DNA of 47,125 bases from an uncultured Mycoplasmataceae bacterium (GCA_949288005.1 CASEIK010000073.1:1-47125), one strand, 5' to 3'. Shown: positions 12,224 to 24,171, counted from the stretch's first letter. A program made the numbers and translations. The notes: generated from the letters alone by a model not told the origin.

Positions 12224-14779
12224 TGTACTCTCCTTAATACCACTATTAATTTTATCATTTTCTAATTTATCTTTATTATCTTTGACTAAAGGTATAGATA
12301 ATGGAATATCATCAATTGAATTATTTATAGTTGTTGGTTTAGTATCATTAGTTGGGTTGTTAATGATATTAGTATCATTAAGTTCATTGTCACCAAAAGC
12401 AAGAATTCTAAAAATTGTCTCATTAGCAATATTAATAATAATGTTATAAAATAATCTATCTGAATCCTCGATATAAATATTTAATGGAGATTTTTGTTCA
12501 AAACTTCTTAAACCAACATTATCTCTTAATTTTTGAATTTTATCTAAAAAAATTGTTCAATTAGTATCCATTGCTGAAATGATAATTTTTCTTCATTGTT
12601 CATTTGCCATTTCTTTAGATAAACTCTTGTATCTTTTATATATTATCCTTTTTAAAGTATCATCTAAATAATCGAATATCTCTGGAATTGTTTTTCTTAC
12701 CATAGATTTCTTATCTAAATCTAATTTAATACCACACTTTTTTTCAATATCAGTTAATAAACTATCGAAATCTATCATGTCAATATTTTCTGAACTACGA
12801 TTTACAGTTAATAAAACGTCAACAATTCTCGGTATCATTCTAAATACTATTTCAATAATATTGTCAGATATCAAAACAACATCTCTTTGTTTATAAAATA
12901 ATTCTCGTTGTTCACTTAATACATAATCATAATCAATAAGATTTTTTCTAATATCAAAATTTGTATTTTCAATTTTCTTTTGTGTTTTATTTAATAATCT
13001 AGAGAAAAATTTTAAATCAATAACATCTTCACCTAATTTATATTGAGCTTTGTCAAAAATATCTGTTGCAAAACGCTTAAAAATCAAATCCTGAAGTGAA
13101 ATGAAAAACCTTGATTCACCTGGATCACCTTGTCTTCCAGAACGACCCCTTAATTGATTGTCAATTCTTCTTGATTCATTTCTTTCTGTACCAAGTACAT
13201 ATAATCCACCAATTTCAGCAACACCAGGACCTAATTTGATATCAGTACCTCTACCTGCCATATTTGTTGCAATCGTAACAGAACCCATTTGACCAGCGGT
13301 TGCAATAATTTTCGCTTCCTCTGCGTGATTCTTTGCATTCAATACCTTATGAGGAATTCCGATTTTATCTAACATTTTATGCAATAATTCTGAGTCTTCC
13401 ACTGAAACAGTACCAACAAGAATAGGTTGTCCAGTTGCATGTCTTTTTTTAATTTCAGCAGCAACATATTTTCATTTAAGTTGTTTAGTAGCAAAAATAT
13501 AATCAGGGTAATCGATTCTTTTTTTAGGTTTATTAGTAGGAATATCTACAACGACCATGTTATAAATGTTCAGCAACTCATTTTTCTCAGTTAATGCTGT
13601 ACCAGAAACACCTGATAATTTTTTATACAATCTAAAAAATGATTGATATGTAATTGTTGCAACAGTCAAATTTTCAGGTTCAATAAGAACTTTTTCTTTT
13701 GCTTGAATTGCTTGATGCAATCCAGCAGAATACATTCTTCCATCCATAATTCTTCCAGTAAAAGTATCAACTAATGCAATTTCTAAAACACCTTTTTTTG
13801 GATTTCTTCTAACAATATACTCCCTGCCTAATTCCATCATATAATTAGCCTTTAATGAATTCATAATTTTATGAACAATTACACTATTTTCAATATCATA
13901 CAAATTATCAATTTTAAAATGTTGTTCAGCTTTTTTAATACCACGATCATTCAAATTAATTGCTTGTGTTTCAAGATCTATAACATAATCTGATGGTTCA
14001 AGTGATTTTACAAAGGTATCAACTTCTTCATATAAAGTTACATCATCTTGTGGTTCACCAGCAATAATTAATGGTGTTCTAGCCTCATCAATTAAAACTG
14101 AATCTGCTTCATCAACAATTGCAAAAAATAATTCTCTAATTAATTTGTCATTAATGTTGGTGACCATGTTGTCTCGTAAATAATCAAAACCTAATTCTGA
14201 GTTAGATACATAAGTAATGTCACAGTTATACATACTTTTCTTAACTTCATGATCCATTGATGAAGTTACAAACCCCACACTAATACCTAATTTTGATAAT
14301 GCTTTTCTTGAAAATTCAGCATCTCTTTCAACTAGGTATTCATTAACTGTAACAATATGTACACCTCTTTTTGATAAAGCATTAACATATGAAACCAACA
14401 AAAGAACAAGTGTTTTTCCTTCTCCAGTAGCCATTTCTGAAAAATCACCAAAATGTACAACAATTGCTCCAATAATTTGAACTCTGAATGCCTTTAAACC
14501 ATGAACTCTAAAAATCATTTCTCTTGCAATAGCCAAACCATCAACAAGATAGTTATTTAAAATATTTTCATCACCATTAATTTCATCCATTATACGATAT
14601 GATAAATTCTTAAGTTCTGCATCAGACATGGATGCATACTTACTTTCTTTTTCTAAAACCAAATCAGCAATCTCGCAAGCATTGTTAAAAACTCTTTGCT
14701 TTGGAGAAACCTTCATTACATTTTTTTTAATTGTTTCTAAACGATTGCTTCTATCAATTTTTTTTAAATCAAACATCAT
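10931..14779 (-). CDS. secA: SecA translocase ATPase fused in frame to a Pro/Gln-rich coiled-coil extension
   Basis: 1,282 residues in one open frame. Residues 1 to about 793 are SecA, the ATPase that drives preproteins through SecYEG: MATGEGKT (Walker A), VDEADSVLIDEARTPL (Walker B region), TNMAGRGTD and RGRSGRQGDPGESRF (helicase motifs), ending in the scaffold segment LRSFEQKSPL. No TAA or TAG occurs between the SecA end and the downstream frame: every codon between 12221 and 12595 was checked. The extension (794-1282) has an acidic/Asn linker, a Pro-rich part (VPPPIPKQ), a Glu/Gln/Arg coiled coil of about 170 residues and a basic end (SDLSRATRR). Normal SecA ends with a short, often metal-binding tail. 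An internal ribosome site and ATG at 12223 leave open that the extension is also made separately. A TATAAT lies 16 bases before the start. Confidence 0.88.
12229..12235 (-). promoter_or_regulatory. Internal Shine-Dalgarno site inside the secA-extension frame
   Basis: AAGGAGA read on the minus strand, five bases before ATG 12221-12223 and in a frame that is already open from secA. Strong ribosome sites are uncommon in this window, so its position is suggestive of internal initiation. Confidence 0.5.
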
Positions 14780-14795
14780 AATAACTATTAGTCTA

Positions 14796-14801
14796 ATTAT
14801 A
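14796..14801 (-). promoter_or_regulatory. Candidate -10 box for secA
   Basis: TATAAT on the minus strand, 16 bases upstream of the secA ATG at 14779, with no ribosome site between them. This spacing would give a leaderless or nearly leaderless transcript covering secA and uvrB. Confidence 0.5.
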
Positions 14802-14831
14802 ATAAAAAATAATATATATTATGAAATTATA

Positions 14832-16568
14832 TTACTCATATTTTTTATCTGAAATAACCCTCACAATAGTTTCATACTTATATTTGTTAGTTTGATAGTG
14901 ATCAATAAAAGAAAAATTAATTAATTCTTTGTTAGTTCAATTACTTTTTGTCATTTCATAAGCAATAGTATATGGCTTTAATATTTTATTCTCTGCTAAA
15001 TATAAAAAATTTTTGCTAATGATGTTAAATATAAAATTCACATTTTTGCTATCAAATGATTTATAAAGCTTAATTTTCTTGATTAATTCATCTGGTTTAT
15101 CTAACAACGAAATGCACTTCTTTGTAATTCAATTATACTTATACAAAATGGAGTTTAATTTATCCAATTCTACAGAAGATTCAACTATTTCAGTTTTTGT
15201 TAAATTGCTTATTCAATTTTTCAATAAATCATTATTTGCACTTAAATCAATAAAAGCATTATGAAAATTATTATTAACCTTTAGATTAGACAAATAATTT
15301 AAATGCTCAACGTATTCATCATTATTAATTAACCTAAGCTTAAAAATGGGAGTTTTATTTTGAATTAAATCATTGCCAACTGTTAATTTAAAGCATTTAT
15401 ATATCCCAAGAAATAAATATTTATTTTTATTTTTTTTGAATACATAAACACAACTGTGTTCATTGTTAGTAATAAATATTTTTTGATTAAGTGGTAAATC
15501 AAAAAAATGGTTTTTGAATGATTTAATAAACCTAAGACTAATTATATTGTTATCTTCTAGAGTCATGCTATCACAGCATACATAAATATTATTAAGGTAA
15601 TCAGATACAATTCCACAACCAAACAATACATCAAAGGAGTTTGCTAATAATGATAATTGATATTCATTAACTAAGCTAATATAGGGAACCAAATTTATAA
15701 TGGATAATTCAAAATTAACTTCTGGATTTTCATTAACAAAAATTTTAAGTATTGCAAATTGTTCATTCAATAAACAAAATTGAACAAATGCATCAATTAA
15801 AATCATATGACACTTGGCAATATTAATGTTTTCAAACAAGATTGATTCAACAATGTTATTTGCATTTAAAATGCTAACTAAATAATCTTTTAGTAATTGA
15901 ATTGATTCTTTCTGTAATCTTTTTGTTATATTATCATATTCCAACAAAACATTATCATCTAGATTACTGTCATTTGCCAACACAATGCTAGGATATTGAA
16001 ATTTATCAATATAGATTCAAGAATTGAACAATAATTTAAATTCACCTAAATAGTAATTATTATTTTCATTTTTTTTGAATAAATAAATATTGTTAAATTT
16101 TTTATTGATAATTTTGGCATTTATTTTATTTTCAAAAAAACCGTGATTTAATTTGATATTATAAATATCTTTATATTTGAAATGATCAACATTATCTAAA
16201 CATATGTACATATTATCATCAATATCAAAATAAAAATTGTTTTTGCTACCATACCCCTTTACACCAAATAAATATAATTCCTCATTACTAAAACATTCTC
16301 CGCTTTGCTTTTGTGAAATTTTTGATGGAATAATATTATGAGTTGAAGCAAGATAATTTAAATAACTAGATATTGATGTACACATATCAACTCTTAAATC
16401 ATCATATTTTTTCTGACTTAATAAAAGTAAAAAATAAATAAAATCATTAAATTGTTGAAAACGTTCTTTCACCTTAATTAGTTGAAAAATATCATCTTTA
16501 TCAAAACCCTTAACTATGAGTTTTTTAACAATTTTATCAATAACCTTATTTTTTATCATTTTTAACAA
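14832..16568 (-). CDS. Hypothetical protein with an internal duplicated module
   Basis: 578 residues reading through TGA at 16017 and 15213 and others. No family recognised with confidence. Two stretches are clearly related: residues 159-180 (NNIYLFKKNENNNYYLGEF) and 373-395 (CVYVFKKNKNKYLFLGIYK), and the segments before them also align (HGFFENKINAKI and NHFFDLPLNQKI). The protein therefore probably carries two copies of one beta-rich module separated by a helical region. The pattern LFxK...YLGE recalls a motif in DUF3427-type domains of restriction-like proteins, but the match is too short to assign. No signal peptide or membrane segment. The start at 16568 overlaps the upstream gene by 23 bases; ATG 16559 is an alternative. 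It is the last gene after rnhC and the 158-residue gene. Confidence 0.8.
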
Positions 16569-17022
16569 ATTTTCTACAATAATCTATTAATTTTCTGAAG
16601 TCATCAATGTTAACATAATTATCTGAAAAATAAACTTTCTTATGTAAGTCTTTTAAGAATTGATCATTATCAAAAACTGATTTCAAATTAATAAACATTA
16701 ATAAATAAAAATCTCTAAAAGCAAATTTAATAATAAAGTCGATATCCTTTTTATCTTTTGATTCATCCTCATAAATTTTAAGCATATTTTCATAACCAGA
16801 TATTAATGAATCACATAAAACAGCAAAGTCTCTTGTTTGGTTGAAATCATAAATTTGCCCATACAATTTTCTATAGTGTTCTTCTTTTTTAATAGCTTCT
16901 TCTTTTTGTTGTTGAGTTAAATTCTTTTCAACATTATTTAAAATCTTTTGTGCTAGATCTTGCTTTGGTGTTTCTTTTGTGGTATTTTTTTCAACTTTTT
17001 TTGCTTTTATTTTTTTATCCAT
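16546..17022 (-). CDS. Hypothetical cytoplasmic protein
   Basis: 158 residues, not recognised. The first 55 residues are very basic and charged (MDKKIKAKKVEKNTTKE), probably disordered or coiled coil; the rest is mostly helical with aromatic-rich segments (FAFRDFYLLMFINLK). No signal peptide. The ribosome site AAAGGAG lies in the end of rnhC, three bases downstream of which this gene starts, and its end overlaps the following 578-residue gene by 23 bases. The tight packing suggests the two unknown proteins are made together with RNase HIII and could share a nucleic-acid role (inference). Confidence 0.75.
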   Translation of the reverse strand: MDKKIKAKKVEKNTTKETPKQDLAQKILNNVEKNLTQQQKEEAIKKEEHYRKLYGQIYDFNQTRDFAVLCDSLISGYENMLKIYEDESKDKKDIDFIIKFAFRDFYLLMFINLKSVFDNDQFLKDLHKKVYFSDNYVNIDDFRKLIDYCRKFVKNDKK

Positions 17023-17025
17023 AAT

Positions 17026-17943
17026 TTACTCCTTTAAAATTTCATCAAAAGTTTTAAAATGATTTTTACATGCTTGCTTAAAACTATTTAAACCATAATT
17101 ACTAATTATATGTTTAGAAATATATTTTATATTATCATTCGATGAACCAAGTGGAATATCGAGATTAAATTTGGAACATAATTTTTTGTGATTATCTAAA
17201 AATAATATTCTAGCAATGATAGATGCACAAGCAACAGCAACATATTGATTTTCAGCATGAGTTGTAAATATATCTACTTTAAAAGGTGTAATATTTATTT
17301 TTTCCAAATAATTATTATATTTTTGCTTATCAACATATTGATCCATAATCACAAAGTATGGGCGATCAACTTTCTTTGATAAATCTCATAAACATTGGTT
17401 GTGCAATAATGTTTTAATAGCGTGGGCATTTTGTAATTTGTCAAATAAGTTATTGTATTCAATAGCATCGATGTTATAAGCTACATAAACAACCTTATCT
17501 TTAATTTTTTGATAAAGTTCATACATTCTAGCGTCAGTTAGATTTTTAGAATCTTTTACTCCAATTGATTTTAATCATTTAACATTATCTTTTGCTACAT
17601 AAACTGCACATGCACATATACCACCAAAGAAGTCACCAACACCAACCTCGTCACATCCAATTGTTGCTACATGATATTGATTTACAACTTTATTGTCTTT
17701 AAATATATCAATCTTATTAAAATCAGATGACACATATGATTTATCAAAAATCTTTTCATAAACTAAATCAGAATCCTTTCCTTGGATAACCAAAACATTA
17801 GTTTTATACAGAGTTATTGTGTTATTTGACATTCGATAAAAAAACTCAATATTAGGATTATTGTTATCAACAATATATTTTGCAAGTTTTAAAATTACTT
17901 TTTCTTTTTCATTGTTATTTAATGTTAATGATATGCTATTCAT
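17026..17943 (-). CDS. rnhC: Ribonuclease HIII
   Basis: 305 residues. Cleaves RNA in RNA-DNA hybrids. The catalytic start of the RNase H fold is GCDEVGVGDFFG, followed by GVKDSKNL and, near the C-terminus, ASIIARILFL. The N-terminal 80 residues form the TBP-like substrate-binding domain that distinguishes HIII from HII. Length is typical. Several TGA codons are read as Trp, for example at 17575. The start at 17943 is preceded by a TATAAT on the minus strand at 17959-17964 and shares a 52-base promoter region with the divergent membrane-protein gene. Confidence 0.93.
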
Positions 17944-17958
17944 AATTTGTTTAAATAT

Positions 17959-17964
17959 ATTATA
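17959..17964 (-). promoter_or_regulatory. Candidate -10 box for rnhC operon
   Basis: TATAAT on the minus strand, 15 bases upstream of the rnhC ATG, in the 52-base divergent gap. Confidence 0.45.
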
Positions 17965-17983
17965 TATTTAAAACTAATTTGTT

Positions 17984-17989
17984 TATAAT
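17984..17989 (+). promoter_or_regulatory. Candidate -10 box for the 297-residue membrane protein
   Basis: TATAAT on the plus strand ends only six bases before ATG 17996. Transcription starting 6-8 bases after the box would begin at or next to the ATG, so the mRNA is probably leaderless. Confidence 0.5.
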
Positions 17990-17995
17990 TTATTT

Positions 17996-18889
17996 ATGAA
18001 AGATAATTCGATCATTTCTATTTTTAATTCACTAAACAAATTGTATAAAATATTTTGCAAAAAAATTTTTCTAAATATATGCTATCTATCTTTTTCTCTC
18101 TTAATTGTTATTGCATTAATTTTTTTATTTATACTAATTAGTACAAATGGCAATAACACCACTTGGTGTATATGAGCTGGCTTGTCATTATTATTAGTTT
18201 TTCTAGTAACATTCTACATTTTTGAATTTATCAGAAGAAGGTGCAAGAATGAATTATCAACAAAATGTAATTTAAAGAATCTATATGAACAAGAATTAAT
18301 AAGCAATAAGATGATTGATAATCAATTGAATAGTGTTGATTTAAAACAACACTTTCTTAAATTTCACAGTGATTCATTATTAATAAATTTTGCCAACTCA
18401 ACTTTGTATACTATTAACAATTGTTATTCATTCTTTATTAACAAAACTAACTACACTGTGTCTACTTGTTTTATTAATAACTATGCTAAATCTATGAATA
18501 AACAGAATGACATGCAAATAATAATGTCAACTCAATCAAATATTAATGTTGATGATTTGTATGTAACTTATAAGCAAGAATCGGATAGTATACTAAATCT
18601 TAGAAAATTTAAAGATATTGATGAATATTCAATTTATAGTAATACTAATATCAAGGAAGAAACTATTAAGAAATTAACCCCATTTTTAAAAAACTCCAAT
18701 GATAGTTATAAGTTAAACATTAGGATTAAAGATAAAACAATTTATTTTATCTTTATTTTAGAAAACAGATTGTTTATTGATGGTTGCAATTTAAAGTTAT
18801 ATAAAAATAACCTTGATACCATCAATGAACTATGAAAAAACAACCTAAAACTATTTGAAAAAATGTTGGAAATAATTAAAGATTATTAA
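17996..18889 (+). CDS. Hypothetical membrane protein with two N-terminal helices
   Basis: 297 residues. Two hydrophobic helices lie near the N-terminus (about residues 26-48 and 58-80), separated by a short NGNNTTWCIW loop; a basic RRRCKNE segment follows and the remaining 210 residues are soluble and probably cytoplasmic. Layout resembles several mycoplasma proteins of the DUF3137 type, but no diagnostic motif was found, so the family is left open. The start is ATG 17996, with TGA codons before residue 62 and near the C-terminus read as Trp. The end overlaps convergent rlmB by 14 bases. Confidence 0.8.
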
Positions 18890-19580
18890 AACGTTTAAAT
18901 AAAATAATACCAGTAGCGACAGAGACATTTAATGATTGAATTTTATTTGTCATTGGAATCTTAAATAAATAATCACATTTATCAAGCGTTAATTTGCTAA
19001 TACCTTTATCCTCATTCCCTAAAATAATAGCACATTTATTAGCAAAATCAATTTCATTTATATCAATTGATTTTTCACCTAGGGTTGACCCATATATTCA
19101 AAAATTATTATTTTGTAATTTTTCAATCGCATAATTTATATTGCTAACATTACATAGTTTTAAATAGTTAATTCCTCCTATGCTTGTTTTAATTACCACA
19201 TCGTTTAAAGGTGCCTGATTATTGTTTTTATAAATAACAGCATCTACACTAAAAGCAGCAGCAGTTCTTAAAATAGCTCCAAAATTATAAGGACTTTCTA
19301 TTTTATCAACAATTAAAATAGTATATTTATTTTCCATATTAGCTCAATTAATTAACTCATCTAATGAACAATTATTATTTTCTTGATTTATATAACCAAT
19401 GATTTCTTGATGATTTACATTATTGAATTTTCTAAAAAAATTTTTGTCAACAATTTCATATTTAACTCTTAACGTATTTAAAAAATCATAATGTTTTTTA
19501 GTTGCCTTAATGTTTTTTATCTTATTGTTATTTATGGCATCTAAAATAGCTTTCTTACCAAAAATATAATGATTACTCAT
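18876..19580 (-). CDS. rlmB: TrmH/SpoU family RNA 2'-O-methyltransferase (RlmB-like)
   Basis: 234 residues. Methylates ribose 2'-O positions in rRNA or tRNA using S-adenosylmethionine. The SPOUT motifs are all visible: NFGAILRTAAAF (motif 1), IILGNEDKGIS (motif 2) and IPMTNKIQSLNVSVATGI (motif 3). The N-terminal 75 residues (HYIFGKKAILDAI) form the substrate-binding domain of the RlmB type. TGA codons are Trp at 19344 and 19098. It follows cysS by one base, the order also seen in M. genitalium (MG252-MG253). RlmB acting on 23S rRNA is the most likely role; TrmH on tRNA is the alternative. Confidence 0.9.
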
Positions 19581-19581
19581 A

Positions 19582-20889
19582 TTAAATAATTAATCCCTTT
19601 TCTATTAATGTAGATCTTAGTTTATCACTTTCTGAATAGTTACCTTCGTTACATAACTTAAAATAATGTTTCAACAATTCAATATTCTCATTGTTATGAA
19701 TATTAGCAAATTCAATTCCTAAAATATTTAACATATTGATAATTTGATTATAACAATCACATAAATTTACATAATCTTTTGATCTTATTAATTGATTCAT
19801 AATTTTTACATTTTTTTGAATAACAGTAATGCCATTTGAAATATTTAAATTATTGTCTAAACAACTAACAAATTCATCATCTATAATTTTCTTATTCAAA
19901 TCAAAAAAATTATTAACTAATAATAATGATTTTGCATAATTTAAAATATTCATGATTTTTAAAATTTCATTCTTACAAATTAACATAATTTCTTGATTAT
20001 AATTTAGTGGATTTTGATAATTTGTTTTATACATAAATCAACGAACAACATAATATTCGTATTCTTTTAAAATATCCTTCATTAAAATAAAATTATTCAG
20101 AGATTTAGACATTTTCTGATTATTTATATTAACATGACCTACATGCATTCAAATTTTTGCTAAATTACAATTAAACAAACCACAATGTTGAGCATTTTCA
20201 TTTTCATGATGAGGGAATTTTAAATCAATTCCACCACCATGAATTGTTAAATTATTACCAAAGTGTTTATTAATTAAATATGAACATTCACTATGTCATC
20301 CGGGACGACCTTCAACTCAAGGACTTTTTCATTTGATTCCAATATTAGTATTTTTTCATAAAACAAAATCATAAGCATCTCTTTTTTCATCAGACATCTC
20401 CACTCTTTCACCAATAATTTGATCATCTAATTTTCTATTTGATAAATTACCATATGTTAAAATTTTAGTTGTGTCAAAATAAACATTTCCATTAACTACA
20501 TAAGCAATATCTTTTCTAACCATTTGATCAATATATTCAATAATACCATCCATATTGGTAGATACTTTTTCAATCATCATTTCATCAATGTTTAATTGCT
20601 TTCTTATTTTGGCATACTCATTAGCATAAAAGTCTGACAATTCTAATTCATTAATATTTTGATTTATTGCTTCTTTAATAATTTTGTCATCAATATCAGT
20701 TAAATTGTGTAAATAATTAACTGTAAATCCTTGAAATTTTAGGAATCGATAAAGTACATCAAAAACAATCAATGGTCTAGCATTTCCAATGTGTATGTGA
20801 TTATAAACTGTAGGACCACAATTATAAATATTAATTGGATTCTCATTAATTTCTTCTATTTTTTCAGAATATGAATTATACAATTTCAT
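19582..20889 (-). CDS. cysS: Cysteinyl-tRNA synthetase
   Basis: 435 residues. Class I synthetase. The HIGH motif appears as HIGN at about residues 32-35, directly after the [10 protein letters not shown] zinc-ligand region; GWHSECS and [13 protein letters not shown] provide further zinc ligands; KMSKS is intact. Many TGA codons are Trp, including the first base of several conserved GRPGW-type segments. The length is slightly short of the family's usual 460. No ribosome site stands out before the ATG at 20889. It is transcribed with rlmB. Confidence 0.95.
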
Positions 20890-20914
20890 AAAAATAATTA
20901 TATAGTTTCTTTTG

Positions 20915-22390
20915 TTATTTAGTTATATTTCTTACTCAATCAACTTTTCAATGAATAATTTCATAAACAAATAACTTAGGAATATCAGATAAAAAGAAAA
21001 TAAAATATGCTAAAGGAAATGATAATGGTCTACTAGGTGAATTAAAGACTAATGCAATTAAGAACAATCATCCAATTTGAATTGCACTAAAAGTACATTC
21101 TACAATTGACACTATGTTAGTATGACCTCCAGATGAGATTACACGACTTCTTGTAATAAATCAAATAAATAATGGCATAAAAAAAGCCAATGGTCATAAT
21201 GTATATTTAAGATTAGACATGAATGCTGCTACTGCATTATTTAATAAAGTTTGGTCAGTAATTTGTTTATTATTAATTAAACTCAATTTATATCCTTCAG
21301 CTAAAAAAGTCATTTGTTCTATTGCAAAACTTAATGCAAATAATAATAAGCCCATAATTGTTGCAATAATCAAATGAAAACCTTGCAATTGTTTTGCATT
21401 CTTTATAGATTCATCAAAATTATTATTTCCTAATTCTCGTCCTACATAAATGTTAACATTTGCATTCACAGACTCAAGTGTAGTTCAAAAAATATTAAAA
21501 AACATACCAGATATACCTAAAATATTTGCTGCAGATAAATAAAATTCTGGATTATCAATTGAACCTGTGGGATAACCTATATTTCAGACCACAAATCTTA
21601 TTGTTATTAATACTGAACCAATAGAAAGTAAAATAAATGAAGAAAACCTTTTAAAAAATTGCTTTAGAATATGTGAAGATATAAAAAACATTCTTAATAC
21701 ATTTATTTTTAATTCATGATCTTTTAAAAAAATAAATATGATAACAAATGATAAAGATATAACATTAGCAACAATAGTAGAATATGCTAAAAAATCAATT
21801 CCAAAATGACAACCAAAAACAAAAATTGAATTTAAGGCAATATTTAAAACTAAAGATATTAACGAGCTAACAAATGAAGCAAATCCATGATGTTTTTCTC
21901 TTAATATCATTGATAAGGTAAACCATATAGCATTTAAAACTCAAGAAATTGTGATCAATCTTAAATAAATAATCGCATTGGATAATGCACTTTGAATGAT
22001 GTGTTCATCAAAACCTGAAATTAAAAGAACCATTTCCTTTGGAGCAATAACACATGGTATTGCAAATAGAATAGCAATAGATGTTGAAAAAATTATTCTA
22101 AATGAAATTATCTCTTTTAAACTTTTAAAATCTTTTTTTCCAAGATATTGTGAGAAGATAGAAGCGCCTACAATTGTTGTTAGTGATATAATACCAATTT
22201 CTAATTCTGTTCAAGTGTTAGCATATGACAATGCTTGATTTCCACCCTCAATATTAGTTGACATAAAATTATCTACAAAAGCATTAAGAGCAAAAACCAT
22301 AGCAGATAAAATTACAGGTATTGATGTAAAAATATATTTTTTTCACACTATTTTGTTGTCAGGAAAATATGATTTCAAAAAATTTAGCAT
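20915..22390 (-). CDS. MATE family multidrug/sodium antiporter
   Basis: 491 residues with about twelve hydrophobic helices. The N-terminal part (VDNFMS after FALNAFVD, then SQYLGKKD) and the middle NVNIYVGRELG stretch are typical of MatE-domain exporters, which extrude drugs and toxic compounds in exchange for Na+ or H+. The start at 22390 has AAAGG seven bases upstream. Many Trp are encoded by TGA. It lies 25 bases upstream of cysS on the same strand and 21 bases after the EAGR-box gene, so cotranscription with either is possible. Substrate is unknown. Confidence 0.88.
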
Positions 22391-22411
22391 AAACACCTTT
22401 ATAAATTATAA

Positions 22412-24160
22412 CTATTGATTATATGGTAATCAATTACCATTTTCATCAGCATAAAAATAATTGCCTTCATTATCTATACATCATCAAACACCAGTTGTTT
22501 GGTCTTGTCATGTGTTAGTGCTTTGGTCAGTTGCTTGTCCGACAAATGCACCTATATCTTGATTAACTCCATTTTGTGAGAACACATTAGCTTTTTTATT
22601 TTCAATATCCCTATTTGCATTAGTAACAATATCAACATAAGAAACATCTGATTTATCATTCATTTTTTCTTTTCGACGTTTCTTAATCAACTTAGCTTTT
22701 TTAGGGTAACATTCTTCATAAGTTGATTGAACTCAATTATTTTCAACAGATTTAAAATAGTGACCTAAACCATCATGATAGAAATAAATACCTTTTTCAT
22801 TCTCAAAAGGTTCATTAGGAGCATGATCTTCAACTAAATTTAAATTTAGAATGGCATTATCGCCATAAATGTATGATTTTTCAACTGGCATTCATTCCTG
22901 AGTTGTTGCATTTTGCAAATAATAATTTCCTTCACCATCATGATATGCAAAAATACCTTCTTTAACTTCAAATGGAACATTAGCTTCATGTATTTCAGCT
23001 ACATCAATTGAATCAATAATATCTGAAGCTTGAATTTTCATTTCATTTTTGGATAACTCAGAAATTAATTTTTGATCCTTTTTTAATTCTTGTAACTCTT
23101 TCTTTTGTTCTGCTTGCTTTTGTTTTAAAACATTCTTAGATTCTTTTAATTTAGCAATTATTTCACCTTCATCAACTAAATCTTTTATATGATGTTTTCT
23201 CTTAGCTCTAGCAATAATCAACTTTTGTTCAAGATCTTGAAGTTTAACAGCTCTCATTTGTTCAAATTCTTGATCAATATCATAAAATGGTTCTCATTCA
23301 TTATTCTCATTACAAATAAAAAAATTTTCTTGACCATCATGATACAAGACTCTTCCGGGTACAAGTTCAAAAGGTTGGTTAGTTTTATAATATCTACTTG
23401 AAAATTCTTTTTTTGTTCATTGTTTAATTTGATCAATTATCACTAAACATTCATTTTCTTCAGCTCATAAATCTCTCAACTTATCTTTAGATTCTTGAAT
23501 TTCAGTTTTAACTTTCTCATCTTCCAATAAATCTTTTTCAATTTCTTGATTAACATTTGAAATTTCTTCAAAAACTTTAGCCAAACGTTCTTGTTCAAGT
23601 TGTTTTTCTTTTTCAATTTGTTTCATTTTATCTTCTAATTCTTTAAGCAAAAGCTTTTCTTGTTCTTCTTCCCGCTTACGTTTTTGTTCAAGTTTTTTCA
23701 TGATTTCTTTATTTTTTTCTTCAAGCTTCTTTAATCTAGCAGCTTCTTGTTCTTTTAGCTTACGCTTCTTAAATTCTTCTTTTGATAATAATTCTTTATT
23801 AATTCGTTCTTCTTTTCGCTTCCTATTAATTTCACGTTGTCTTTCATATTCTTCTTCCAATTGTTTTTGTTTAATGAAAGTTTTTGGATTATAATTTTTC
23901 ATCATCTTCTTAAGATTTGTATTTAAGTCAGATAAACTGTAATCAAGATTAAAAGAATTGCCTGAAGCATACAAATACTCATCAGGATTTTTGGTTTTTA
24001 TTTTCAAATCAATGATATGACGGGAATTAGGGCGTTTTGAGATGGTAGCACTTATTGAGTCAATATATTCCTTCTTTTTAACATTATTCAAAGAATCAAT
24101 AAGTATCTCATTAAAAAGTGGATCACTATCGATATCTAATCACTTAACATCAATATTCAT
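22412..24160 (-). CDS. EAGR-box protein with coiled coil, probable attachment-organelle component
   Basis: 582 residues. Residues about 90-235 are a Lys/Glu/Arg-rich coiled coil. Four EAGR-like boxes (enriched in aromatic and Gly residues) follow: 265-293 (YHDGQENFFI...NEWEPFYD), 395-426 (GIFAYHDGEGNYYLQ...EWMP), 450-477 (GIYFYHDGLGHYF...NNWV) and 551-582 (WWCIDNEGNYFYADENGNW). A second short coiled coil lies between boxes 1 and 2. EAGR boxes are known from HMW1, TopJ and P200 of the M. pneumoniae group, where they are tied to the terminal organelle and gliding. No signal or membrane segment, so it should be cytoplasmic. Several box Trp codons are TGA. It is not obviously HMW1, TopJ (no J-domain) or P200 (too short), so it may be a distinct member. 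Confidence 0.88.
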
Positions 24161-24171
24161 AATTCTATTTT

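Noticed and set aside
17996-18889. Assignment of the membrane protein to DUF3137
   Set aside because: The two-helix layout fits, but no diagnostic sequence motif could be pointed to.
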